Position numbers and translations under genes: made by a program. A model generated the notes under the pieces. It ran no database searches and was not told the origin of the DNA. It saw only the letters and a program-made list of their open reading frames with translations. 56,278 nt of DNA from UMGS1783 sp900555065 (GTDB lineage: Bacteria > Bacillota > Clostridia > Oscillospirales > UMGS1783), in assembly GCA_937991645.1 (NCBI GenBank), contig CALKPL010000036.1:1-56278 (forward strand). Reading direction: 5' to 3'. Positions 49,288 through 56,278 of the stretch are shown piece by piece (position 1 is the stretch's first letter; each line of letters starts with the position of its first letter).

Positions 49288-49920
49288 ATGAAACTCATTT
49301 TACTCGGCCCTCCCGGATGCGGGAAGGGCACGCATGGCAAGCGGATCAGCAGCCGCTATGGAATTCCCATTATCAGTACGGGCGATATTATCCGCGTCGC
49401 GGTCAGCTCCGGCTCGGACCTCGGCGAGCAGGTGAAAGGCTATATGGCCTCCGGAAACCTGGTCCCGGATGAGATCGTCATCGCGCTTGTCAAGGAGCGC
49501 CTGACCCAGGACGACTGCAAAGACGGCTTTATCTTCGACGGTTTTCCCCGCACTGTGCCGCAGGCCGAAGCGATCGACGCCATGGGCGTCGGCATCGACC
49601 GGGTGCTGAGCATTGAGCTGCCGGACCAGGTGATCGTGCATCGCGTCACCAGCCGCCGGGTTTGCCCTTCCTGCAGCGCGGGCTACGACGTAAACGACAA
49701 CCCCTCCCGCGACGGCGTGACCTGCGACAAGTGCGGCGCGACCCTGATCCAGCGCGAGGACGACAAGGCGGAGATCGTGGAAAACCGGCTCAGAGTTTAC
49801 CACGAGAACACCGAGCCGCTCATCGCGTACTATGCGAACAAGGGTCTGCTGCGCACGGTGAGCAGCGACGGGCCGATTGAAGAAGTCTCGAAAGAGATAT
49901 TCAGGACAATAGAGTCGTAA
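49288..49920 (+). CDS. adk: Adenylate kinase
   Basis: 210 residues from ATG 49288 (MKLILLGPPGCGKGTHGKRI); GGGAGATGA upstream. Interconverts 2 ADP with ATP and AMP. The P-loop is GPPGCGKGT. The LID has four Cys (VCPSCSAGYDV, CDKCGATL), so it binds zinc, as in many Gram-positive enzymes. FDGFPRTVPQAEA is the AMP-site region. It sits between secY and map, the standard place. Confidence 0.96.
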   Translation: MKLILLGPPGCGKGTHGKRISSRYGIPIISTGDIIRVAVSSGSDLGEQVKGYMASGNLVPDEIVIALVKERLTQDDCKDGFIFDGFPRTVPQAEAIDAMGVGIDRVLSIELPDQVIVHRVTSRRVCPSCSAGYDVNDNPSRDGVTCDKCGATLIQREDDKAEIVENRLRVYHENTEPLIAYYANKGLLRTVSSDGPIEEVSKEIFRTIES

Positions 49921-49922
49921 CG

Positions 49923-50687
49923 ATGATCATTTTAAAATCCGCAAGAGAAATTGAATTGATGCGCAAGGCGGGCGCGATTGCCGCGGCCGCCCTGGAACTG
50001 GCAGGCGGGATGGTGGCGCCGGGCGTCACGACCCAGTCGATCGACGCGGCGGTCCGCAGGTTTATCACGGGCCGCGGCGCCACGCCCTCCTTCCTGCACT
50101 ACAACGGCTATCCAGCCTCATGCTGTATCTCCGTGGACGAACAAGTCATTCACGGCATCCCCTCCGGGCACACGGTGCTCAGAGAAGGGCAGATCGTGAG
50201 CATAGACGTGGGCGCCTGCCTGGACGGGTACCACGGCGACTGCGCGGACACGTTTGCCTGCGGCGCGATTTCGCCCGCGGCACAGCGGCTGATCGATGTG
50301 ACGCGCGCCTCGTTTTATGCGGGCTTTGCCTTTGCAAAAGAGGGTTTCCGCCTGGGCGACCTGGGCCATGCGGTACAGGAATACGCACAGCGGCACGGGT
50401 ACGGCGTTGTGTACGAGTACACCGGCCACGGCGTGGGCAAGGCCCTGCACGAGGACCCGTCGGTGCCCAATCTCGGCACGCCCGGCCACGGTCTGCGCCT
50501 GCGCAGGGGCATGACCATTGCCGTAGAGCCCATGATCAACGAGGGCACGGCCGACATCCGCATGCTGGACGACGGCTGGACGATCGTTACGTCTGACGGA
50601 AAGCTGTCGGCCCACTACGAGAACACCATCCTCATTACGGACGGGGAACCGGAAATCCTCACCCCGCACGACGGAGGACGGACGTGA
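49923..50687 (+). CDS. map: Methionine aminopeptidase, type I
   Basis: 254 residues; begins 2 nt after adk. Removes the initiator Met. The five metal ligands are present: Asp in SIDVGACLDGYHGDCADT (two), His in GHGVGKALHEDP, Glu in AVEPMINEG and Glu in AHYENTIL. It overlaps the following KOW gene by 4 bp. Confidence 0.95.
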   Translation: MIILKSAREIELMRKAGAIAAAALELAGGMVAPGVTTQSIDAAVRRFITGRGATPSFLHYNGYPASCCISVDEQVIHGIPSGHTVLREGQIVSIDVGACLDGYHGDCADTFACGAISPAAQRLIDVTRASFYAGFAFAKEGFRLGDLGHAVQEYAQRHGYGVVYEYTGHGVGKALHEDPSVPNLGTPGHGLRLRRGMTIAVEPMINEGTADIRMLDDGWTIVTSDGKLSAHYENTILITDGEPEILTPHDGGRT

Positions 50688-50947
50688 TCGGCAGGGGCCA
50701 GGTCCTGCGGGCTACCGCAGGGCGCGACAGGGATAAATACTTTATTGTCATGGACGATGAGCGGGACGGTTATGTCCTGCTTGCAGACGGAAAATCGAGA
50801 CCGGTATCGCGGCCAAAGCGCAAGAACGTACGGCATGTCGCCGTCACGTCCCTGCGGGCCGACGACATCGAGCGTTTGTTGGCGGACGGTTTGTCCCCGA
50901 CGAACAAACAGGTAAAAAGGGCGCTTGCCCGCCTGCTACTCTCTTAG
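50684..50947 (+). CDS. KOW-domain RNA-binding protein (L14E/L6e-like)
   Basis: 87 residues from GTG 50684, overlapping the map stop by 4 bp; GGAGG lies just upstream. The N-terminus IGRGQVLRATAGRDRDKYFI is a KOW motif; DGYVLLADGKSRPVSRPKRK is basic. Genes of this kind regularly lie between map and infA in Clostridia and are annotated as KOW-domain RNA-binding or L14E-like proteins. Probably ribosome-associated; its exact role is unknown. Confidence 0.85.
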   Translation: MIGRGQVLRATAGRDRDKYFIVMDDERDGYVLLADGKSRPVSRPKRKNVRHVAVTSLRADDIERLLADGLSPTNKQVKRALARLLLS

Positions 50948-50963
50948 AGCTGGGAGGAATACA

Positions 50964-51182
50964 ATGCCGAAAGAAGATTTTATCGAATTCGAGGGCGAAG
51001 TGCTGGAAGCGCTTCCCAACGCCATGTTTTCCGTGAAGCTGGACAACGGCCACCAGATTCTGGCCCATATCTCCGGGAAACTCAGGATGAACTATATCAA
51101 GATACTGCCCGGCGACAAGGTGACGGTGGAGATCTCCCCTTACGACCTGACCAGGGGCAGGATTATATGGCGGTCCAAGTAG
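50964..51182 (+). CDS. infA: Translation initiation factor IF-1
   Basis: 72 residues from ATG 50964 (MPKEDFIEFEGEVLEALPNA); GGGAGGA 8 nt upstream. An OB-fold factor that blocks the A site during initiation. HQILAHISGKLRMNYIKILP and GDKVTVEISPYDLTRGRIIW are the family core. The upstream extension of the frame belongs to the KOW gene end. Confidence 0.97.
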   Translation: MPKEDFIEFEGEVLEALPNAMFSVKLDNGHQILAHISGKLRMNYIKILPGDKVTVEISPYDLTRGRIIWRSK

Positions 51183-51209
51183 CCCGCCGCGCGATAGGAG
51201 GAAACAAAT

Positions 51210-51323
51210 ATGAAGGTGCGTCCTTCCGTAAAGCCGATTTGTGAGAAGTGCAAGATCATCCGCCGCGGCGGCAAAGTCATGGTGATCTGCGAAAATCCCA
51301 AGCATAAGCAAAAGCAGGGCTGA
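51210..51323 (+). CDS. rpmJ: 50S ribosomal protein L36
   Basis: 37 residues, MKVRPSVKPICEKCKIIRRG then GKVMVICENPKHKQKQG; TAGGAGG 9 nt upstream. The zinc-binding form with CxxC, a third Cys and a His (ICEKC, VICENPKH). It lies between infA and rpsM as expected. Too short for most gene length cut-offs. Confidence 0.97.
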   Translation: MKVRPSVKPICEKCKIIRRGGKVMVICENPKHKQKQG

Positions 51324-51355
51324 CGCCCCGCTGTACAAATGAATGGAGGTACAAT

Positions 51356-51724
51356 ATGGCGAGAATTTCGGGTGTCGACATACCCAATGAGAAACGCGTG
51401 GAAATCGGCCTGACCTATATCTACGGCATCGGCAGAACGCGTGCCGGCAAGATTCTGGCCGGCACGGGCATCAACCCCGACACGCGTGTCAAAGACCTGA
51501 CTGAGGACGAGATCTCCAGAATCCGCGATTATATGGAAGCGAACTATAACATCGAAGGCGACCTGCGCCGCGACACCGCGCTCAACATCAAGCGTCTGGT
51601 GGAAATCGGATGCTACCGGGGGGTCCGGCATAGAAAAGGCCTGCCTGTTAGAGGTCAGCGCAGCAAAACCAACGCCCGCACCCGCAAGGGCCCCGCAAAG
51701 GCCATTGCCGGGAAGAAAAAATAA
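51356..51724 (+). CDS. rpsM: 30S ribosomal protein S13
   Basis: 122 residues; ATGGAGG upstream. Head protein contacting the P-site tRNA and L5. MARISGVDIPNEKRVEIGLT, YIYGIGRTRAGKIL and CYRGVRHRKGLPVRGQRSKT are diagnostic. It starts the alpha-operon part of the cluster, but no separate promoter is evident. Confidence 0.97.
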   Translation: MARISGVDIPNEKRVEIGLTYIYGIGRTRAGKILAGTGINPDTRVKDLTEDEISRIRDYMEANYNIEGDLRRDTALNIKRLVEIGCYRGVRHRKGLPVRGQRSKTNARTRKGPAKAIAGKKK

Positions 51725-51736
51725 GGAGGCTTAAAT

Positions 51737-52138
51737 ATGGCGAAAGCGCAGGCAAAAAAGGCGGTTACGAGAAAACGCCGCGAGCGCAAGAATATCGAAC
51801 GCGGCGCGGCGCATATCCGCAGCTCGTTTAACAATACCATCGTCACCATCACCGATGTGGACGGGAACGCTATTTCATGGGCTTCCGCAGGCGGGCTGGG
51901 CTTCAGAGGCTCCAGAAAATCCACCCCGTATGCGGCGCAGATGGCAGCGGAAACCGCGACCAAAGCGGCTATGGAACACGGACTGAAAACGGTCGAGGTC
52001 TATGTGACCGGCCCGGGCTCCGGCCGCGAGGCTGCGATCCGTGCTTTGCAGGCGGCCGGCCTTGAAGTATCCATGATCAAGGACGTAACGCCCATCCCGC
52101 ACAACGGCTGCCGTCCGCCGAAGAGAAGAAGAGTTTAA
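51737..52138 (+). CDS. rpsK: 30S ribosomal protein S11
   Basis: 133 residues; AAGGAGG upstream. Platform protein at the Shine-Dalgarno helix. AHIRSSFNNTIVTITDVDGN, SWASAGGLGFRGSRKSTPYA and VTPIPHNGCRPPKRRRV are conserved. Confidence 0.97.
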   Translation: MAKAQAKKAVTRKRRERKNIERGAAHIRSSFNNTIVTITDVDGNAISWASAGGLGFRGSRKSTPYAAQMAAETATKAAMEHGLKTVEVYVTGPGSGREAAIRALQAAGLEVSMIKDVTPIPHNGCRPPKRRRV

Positions 52139-52157
52139 TTACGGAGGTGCATGAACT

Positions 52158-52784
52158 ATGGCAAGATATACGGATGCCGTTTGCAAGCTGTGCAGGCGGG
52201 AAAAGCAAAAGCTCTTCCTGAAGGGCGACCGTTGCTTTACCGAAAAATGCGCGGTGGCGCGCAGGGATTACGCGCCCGGCCAGCACGGCCAGCGCAGACG
52301 CAAGCTGTCGGAATACGGCATGCAGCTCAGAGAGAAGCAGAAGGCCAGACGCTTTTACGGCCTGCTCGAAGGCCAGTTCGAGAAATACTATGAAATGGCC
52401 GTCAAGCAGCCGGGCATCGCGGGTGAAAACCTCCTGCGTATCCTCGAGAGCAGACTGGACAACGTGATTTACAGGCTGGGCTTTGCTATGTCGAGACCGG
52501 AGGCGCGGCAGCTCGTCCGCCACGGTCATTTCACTGTCGACGGGAAACGCGTGAACATCCCGTCCTATCTCGTCCGGGAAGGGCAGGTCATCGGAATCCG
52601 TCAGAACAGCATGAGCAGCCCCAAGCTCAAAGCCGTTCTGGAGGCCAACGCCTCAAAGCCGATCCCCAAATGGCTGGAACTTGACCGGAACACCAACGTT
52701 GCCAAGGTGGTAACCCTTGCAGCAAGAGAGGATATTGACCTGCCCATTGAAGAACACCTGATCATAGAGTACTACTCTAAATAA
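52158..52784 (+). CDS. rpsD: 30S ribosomal protein S4
   Basis: 208 residues; GGAGGTG about 12 nt upstream. Primary 16S binder with a C-terminal S4 domain (SRLDNVIYRLGFAMSRPEAR, QLVRHGHFTVDGKRVNIPSY). The N-terminus carries four Cys (VCKLCRREKQ, DRCFTEKCA), the zinc-finger form of S4. An 80-nt gap with a strong hairpin separates it from rpoA. Confidence 0.96.
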   Translation: MARYTDAVCKLCRREKQKLFLKGDRCFTEKCAVARRDYAPGQHGQRRRKLSEYGMQLREKQKARRFYGLLEGQFEKYYEMAVKQPGIAGENLLRILESRLDNVIYRLGFAMSRPEARQLVRHGHFTVDGKRVNIPSYLVREGQVIGIRQNSMSSPKLKAVLEANASKPIPKWLELDRNTNVAKVVTLAAREDIDLPIEEHLIIEYYSK

Positions 52785-52803
52785 CCCCTCAAATTAGGAA
52801 GCG

Positions 52804-52819
52804 CCCCCGTAAGCGGGGG
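52804..52819 (+). promoter_or_regulatory. Stable hairpin between rpsD and rpoA
   Basis: CCCCCG (52804-52809) and CGGGGG (52814-52819) close a TAAG loop in the 80-nt gap. No T-run follows, so it is more likely an mRNA stability or processing element than a terminator. Confidence 0.45.
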
Positions 52820-52864
52820 TGGCCACAACCCGACTACTGAAACTGTAACAAGGGGGAAAATTCG

Positions 52865-53818
52865 TTGATAGATATCGAAAGGCCGCAGGTCGGCGTAGAA
52901 TTCGTGTCGGATGACGAGAAGTATGGTAAGTTCACAGTGGAGCCGCTGGAAAGAGGTTACGGCATCACCCTTGGGAATTCCCTTCGGCGCATTATGCTGT
53001 CTTCCCTGCCGGGCGTTGCGGTGCAGTCGATAAAGATCGACGGCGTCTCGCACGAGTTTTCTACGATCCCCGGCGTCAAGGAGGACGTCACAGAAATTAT
53101 TCTGAATATCAAAGGACTCATCGCTAAACTGTACAGCGACGGCCCCAAAGTCGTCTACATCGAGGCGACCGGCGAACAGGAAGTTACGGCGGCGGATATC
53201 AAAACCGATTCCGACGTTGAAATCCTCAACCCGGACCTGCATATCGCAAGCCTCGGCAAGGACGGCCGCCTCTTTATGAGCATTACCCTCAACAAGGGCA
53301 GGGGCTATGTGCAGGCCGACCGCAACAAGCAGTATTCGAGCGGAATTATCGGGGAGATCCCCGTCGATTCCATTTACACGCCGGTGGTGAAGGTCAACTA
53401 CTCGGTGGACAATATGCGCGTCGGTCAGATCACCGACTATGACCGTCTCACGCTGGAGGTCTGGACCAACGGCACGATCACGGCCGAAGCCGCGGTGAGT
53501 CTCGGCGCAAAGATCATGAGCGACCATTTGAGCCTGTTCATCAACCTGTCCGAGGAGAACAAGGACGAGAACGACGTCTGGAAGGACAATCAGACTTCCG
53601 ACAAGAGCAAGATCCTCGAAATGACCATTGAGGAGCTCGACCTCTCCGTCCGTTCCTTCAACTGCCTCAAACGGGCGGGGATCAACACGGTTGAAGACCT
53701 GGCCAACAAGACCCAGGACGATATGATTAAGGTAAGGAACCTTGGAAAGAAATCGCTTGACGAGGTAATTGCCAAGCTGGAATCCCTCGGCCTGTCTTTG
53801 AAGGAAGAGGAAGAGTAA
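52865..53818 (+). CDS. rpoA: DNA-directed RNA polymerase alpha subunit
   Basis: 317 residues from a TTG start at 52865, 7 nt after AAGGGGG; MIDIERPQVGVEFVSDDEKY. The N-terminal dimerisation domain (GYGITLGNSLRRIMLSSLPG) nucleates core assembly; the C-terminal domain (SFNCLKRAGINTVEDLANKT, NLGKKSLDEVIAKL) binds UP elements and activators. Length is normal. Second to last gene of the cluster. Confidence 0.97.
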   Translation: MIDIERPQVGVEFVSDDEKYGKFTVEPLERGYGITLGNSLRRIMLSSLPGVAVQSIKIDGVSHEFSTIPGVKEDVTEIILNIKGLIAKLYSDGPKVVYIEATGEQEVTAADIKTDSDVEILNPDLHIASLGKDGRLFMSITLNKGRGYVQADRNKQYSSGIIGEIPVDSIYTPVVKVNYSVDNMRVGQITDYDRLTLEVWTNGTITAEAAVSLGAKIMSDHLSLFINLSEENKDENDVWKDNQTSDKSKILEMTIEELDLSVRSFNCLKRAGINTVEDLANKTQDDMIKVRNLGKKSLDEVIAKLESLGLSLKEEEE

Positions 53819-53852
53819 CAGCACCTGTAATGATTAAAGGAGGTATCTGGTT

Positions 53853-54518
53853 ATGCCAGGAACGAGAAAGTTGGGCAGACCGACCGACCAGAGAATGGCA
53901 ATGCTCCGGGGCATGGTGACCTATCTGTTTGAAAATGGCAGAATAGAGACTACGCTTACAAGGGCAAAGGAAGTAAGCGCTCTGGCCGATAAAATGATAA
54001 CGCTCGGGAAAAAGAACACGCTCGCATCCTATCGGCAGGCGCTCGCCTTCATCACGAAAGAGGATGTTGCGCACAATCTGTTCAGCGTCACGGCGCCCAA
54101 ATATGCAAAGCGCGCCGGTGGATATACCCGCATTTACAAGCTCGGCCCCCGCAGGGGCGACGGCGCGGAAATGGCGCTGATCGAGTTTGTTGAGACCGAT
54201 AAGGAGCTGGAGAAGCCGGCCAAGAAGGCCCCGGCGAAGAAGTCCGGTTCCACGTCCAAGCGCACCTCCGCCAGGAAGACTGCGCCCAAGGCTGCGAAAA
54301 CCGCCGCGCCCGAACAGGCGGAAGCGGACGCCGCTGAAGCTGTGGCCGCCGACGTCGTCGCCGCCGCGGAGGAAACGGTTGACGCCGCGCCTGCTGCTGC
54401 AGAGGAAACGGCCGCCGCGGCCGCGACTGAGGCAGAGTCCGCGGGGGAAACGGCCGCCGTTGAGCAGCCCGCAGAGGAGACTGCCGCCGCGCAGCCCGCA
54501 GAGGACGAGAAGGCGTAA
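53853..54518 (+). CDS. rplQ: 50S ribosomal protein L17 with a long Ala/Glu-rich tail
   Basis: 221 residues; AAAGGAGG 10 nt upstream. Residues 1-120 are a complete L17 (MPGTRKLGRPTDQRMAMLRG, RIETTLTRAKEVSALADKMI, GGYTRIYKLGPRRGDGAEMA). About 100 residues follow: first Lys/Ala-rich (KPAKKAPAKKSGSTSKRTSA), then Ala/Glu-rich to the end. Bacterial L17 usually ends near 115-130, so this is an added disordered tail, basic then acidic. The terminator 18 nt downstream confirms the true end. Last gene of the ribosomal cluster. Confidence 0.95.
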   Translation: MPGTRKLGRPTDQRMAMLRGMVTYLFENGRIETTLTRAKEVSALADKMITLGKKNTLASYRQALAFITKEDVAHNLFSVTAPKYAKRAGGYTRIYKLGPRRGDGAEMALIEFVETDKELEKPAKKAPAKKSGSTSKRTSARKTAPKAAKTAAPEQAEADAAEAVAADVVAAAEETVDAAPAAAEETAAAAATEAESAGETAAVEQPAEETAAAQPAEDEKA

Positions 54519-54536
54519 ATTTGCTTCAAAAAATAC

Positions 54537-54570
54537 AAAACGGAAATGGGTCGCCCATTTCCGTTTTTGT
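54537..54570 (+). terminator. Terminator of the ribosomal cluster
   Basis: AAAACGGAAATGGG (54537-54550) pairs perfectly with CCCATTTCCGTTTT (54554-54567), loop TCG, then TGTTATTTT. Confidence 0.93.
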
Positions 54571-55240
54571 TATTTTACGGCATTTTGTATGGCAGGCGCA
54601 CTGTATTCGGCTCACCGGCGCGGTATGCGCCGGTATGGAGACGGGGCGCAGAGACGCCGGGCAGGCCGCCGCGGCCCAGGAACGCGCTTTCGGCCGGCGG
54701 CTTTGGAGCGGCTGATCCCGGCGCGGGAGCCGCCGCAGAGAGCGTCTCCGGCAGGGCTGCGCCCGACGGCTGTGTAATATGCGCTGCGGTCGGAGCGGAG
54801 GCCTGGCCATGGGTATGCGTTCCATACGGCGCAGGCGTATGGCCGGCCGGACAGCCCATCCGCGCGCGTTCGGCTCGAGGCGTCCGGGTAGCCCCCTGCT
54901 TTGCGGTACAGCGGCCGCAGGCTTGGCCTTGCGCCGCGCCCGGCGCGCCCCGTGTTCGGCACAGGCGCAAGGTGCGGACGGGTTGTCCGGCAGGGGAATC
55001 CCGCCTTTTTTCAGGGCCCTGTATGGACGGCCGGTCCCGGCCGCGGTCTTTGCCTGCGTATGGCGCAAGTGTGAACGGACCGGGCGCAGCTTGACATGGA
55101 CATGAGTGTTTATTCGGCGCGGCCCGCGGCGGTTGTTGTTTCAGCGCGTTCGGCGCGCGGCGTCCGGGCGTCGGCGCGGACGAAGGGACCGGACCTGTTT
55201 TTGGACGGAAACTGGACCTGGTAAGCGAAAAACTACTGAT
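54571..55240. other. GC-rich spacer, no gene seen
   Basis: About 670 bp, GC-rich up to about 55220, then AT-rich promoter sequence. Long open frames on both strands lack ribosome binding sites and recognisable products. No clear repeats seen. Confidence 0.55.
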
Positions 55241-55257
55241 GAATATCCTCAAAAGGG

Positions 55258-55286
55258 TTGAAAATCCTCTGAAAAAGTAATACAAT
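55258..55286 (+). promoter_or_regulatory. Promoter of the SDR gene pair
   Basis: TTGAAA (55258-55263), 17 bp, TACAAT (55281-55286), about 50 nt upstream of the first gene. Confidence 0.7.
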
Positions 55287-55343
55287 ATTTTTCGTATAGG
55301 CTTGCGTATAAAAAATTCATATAAAAATTGGAGGAACGAAACA

Positions 55344-56129
55344 ATGCTGAAAACGGACATGAGCGGAAGAACTGCGGTCGTTACCGCTGGCGCGGGTGTA
55401 GTCGGCGCCGCAATCTGCAAGGTGTTTGCCGCGAACGGCGCCAAAGTCGCCGTCTGCGACAAGGACGAGGCCGCGGCTAAAAAAATCGCCGCGGAGATCA
55501 ACGCGGCGGGCGGCCAGGCCGAAGGCTTTGCGCTCGACATCCGCAAGAGAGAGACGTTTAAGGGCGTCTGCGACGCGATCCTCGCCAAATTCGGTACCAT
55601 TGACTTTCTCATCAACAACGAAAGCGAAGAAATTGCGCCTGAGGACCGCAAACCGCTGCATGAATTCGACATGGATCTGTATGACGACATCATCACCGCC
55701 AACCTTGATAACGTGTACTACTTCTCCAAAGCCGCCATGCAGGATATGGCAAAGCGCAAAAAGGGCGCTGTCGTCAACGTCATGTCCATCCGCGGCCTGA
55801 TTCCCGTTGCGAACCAGACGCCGGTCGTCGCTGCCGCTGCGGCGCAGGTCGGCTTCACAAAGATGTGGGGCGTCGAGCTTAAGGAAGAGAAAATCCGCGT
55901 CAACGGCGTTGCCGCCGGCATTGTGAAAAACGAAAAGAACGCCGCCTATCTGCAGACTGAAGAGCAGATCAAGCCCAAGCTGAGCCATTTGGCCGTAGAG
56001 CGCCTCGCCACGGCGGAGGACATCGCCAACGCGGCTTTGTTCCTGGCTTCCGATGAAGCTGCGTATATTACCGGCGTGGTGCTGCCTGTGGACGGCGGCC
56101 TTTCCGCCGGTTATGTCAGGAGTTTCTAA
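55344..56129 (+). CDS. Short-chain dehydrogenase family protein lacking the catalytic Tyr and Lys
   Basis: 261 residues from ATG 55344 (MLKTDMSGRTAVVTAGAGVV), GGAGG 9 nt upstream. The Rossmann fold is clear: AVVTAGAGVVGAAI (a variant of TGxxxGxG), VCDKDEAAAKKIAAEI, FLINNESEEI (instead of NNAG), VVNVMSIRGL with the usual Ser, and the end ADDIANAALFLASDEAAYIT-type motif (here AEDIANAALFLASDEAAYIT) with VDGG. Where the family has YxxxK the protein reads VVAAAAAQVGFTK, so both the catalytic Tyr and Lys are replaced (Val, Ala). Oxidoreductase activity by the usual mechanism is unlikely. A second SDR gene starts 13 nt downstream, so it may be a non-catalytic partner. Confidence 0.85.
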   Translation: MLKTDMSGRTAVVTAGAGVVGAAICKVFAANGAKVAVCDKDEAAAKKIAAEINAAGGQAEGFALDIRKRETFKGVCDAILAKFGTIDFLINNESEEIAPEDRKPLHEFDMDLYDDIITANLDNVYYFSKAAMQDMAKRKKGAVVNVMSIRGLIPVANQTPVVAAAAAQVGFTKMWGVELKEEKIRVNGVAAGIVKNEKNAAYLQTEEQIKPKLSHLAVERLATAEDIANAALFLASDEAAYITGVVLPVDGGLSAGYVRSF

Positions 56130-56142
56130 GGAGGATTTGAGA

Positions 56143-56278
56143 ATGAAAATAGAATGCGACAGAGCGAACGACTCGTTCGAGCAGATTTTTGAAGGCGTAT
56201 ACGGCTACCACAAGCCGTACAAGCATATGACGGCGGACCTCAAAGACCGCGTCGCCCTGATTACGGGCGCTTCCGGCA
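56143..56278 (+). CDS. Short-chain dehydrogenase family protein, N-terminal part (cut by the window end)
   Basis: ATG 56143 after AAGGAGG; 45 codons are present and the frame is open at the edge. About 30 residues (MKIECDRANDSFEQIFEGVY) precede DLKDRVALITGASG, the start of a Rossmann domain with an intact TGASG. It is 13 nt after the previous SDR gene, so the two form an operon. Confidence 0.75.
   Translation, partial: MKIECDRANDSFEQIFEGVYGYHKPYKHMTADLKDRVALITGASG

Overview
The window looks like a chromosomal segment of a spore-forming member of the Clostridia (Bacillota) with a GC-rich genome. Evidence seen here: strong AGGAGG-type ribosome binding sites with several TTG/GTG starts, a 26-codon spoVM gene followed by a SipL-like SPOCS/LysM spore-coat protein, a lipoprotein-type PotD, and a full S10-spc-alpha ribosomal cluster with the Gram-positive order secY-adk-map-KOW-infA-rpmJ-rpsM-rpsK-rpsD-rpoA-rplQ. 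I cannot name the species.

Layout. 1-1260 (minus): N-terminal part of a large exported protein. 2177-5908: potABCD polyamine-type ABC transporter operon with ATGA overlaps. 6478-9069: D-Ala-D-Ala carboxypeptidase with a very long C-terminal tail. 9353-11244: phnW-phnX, which turn 2-aminoethylphosphonate into acetaldehyde and phosphate. 11840-12370 (minus): inorganic pyrophosphatase. 12925-14875: small membrane protein, SpoVM and SipL-like protein. 15007-18229 (minus): anti-sigma factor, ECF sigma factor and a PdaC-like polysaccharide deacetylase, probably an envelope-stress module. 18510-19518 (minus): rpsF-ssb-rpsR. 19633-21048 (minus): queT-galU, with a pseudoknot over the queT ribosome binding site. 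21878-25381 (minus): pgk-tpiA-gpmI glycolytic operon. 25591-28364: GH36 alpha-galactosidase and a small F5/8-type C-like protein. 29634-31736: KtrB/KtrA-type potassium uptake. 32055-32453 (minus): ComEA-like protein. 32485-33795: S11 peptidase homologue that has lost its catalytic motifs. 34387-37774 (minus): gltX-glnS. 38847-54518: ribosomal protein cluster with secY, adk, map, infA and rpoA. 55344-56278: two tandem short-chain dehydrogenases; the first lacks the catalytic Tyr and Lys.

A striking general feature is a set of long, very GC-rich spacers with no convincing genes (about 200-1100 bp each) between compact operons. They carry direct repeats: a 168-bp tandem duplication at 21183-21517, ten 39-bp units at 28646-29035 and a spaced 38-bp pair at 12558/12803. 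They also carry perfect inverted repeats, and several lie between a stop codon and a distant rho-independent terminator, so they may be transcribed as long 3' UTRs. Similar Ala/Arg/Pro-rich low-complexity sequence extends two proteins (the carboxypeptidase tail and the RplQ tail).

The most interesting items are the queT leader pseudoknot, the two catalytically degenerate enzyme homologues (S11 peptidase, SDR), the easily missed spoVM gene beside sipL, the overlap of an ECF promoter with a terminator U-tract, and the repeat-bearing GC-rich spacers. I saw no tRNA, rRNA, insertion sequence, prophage or CRISPR array.
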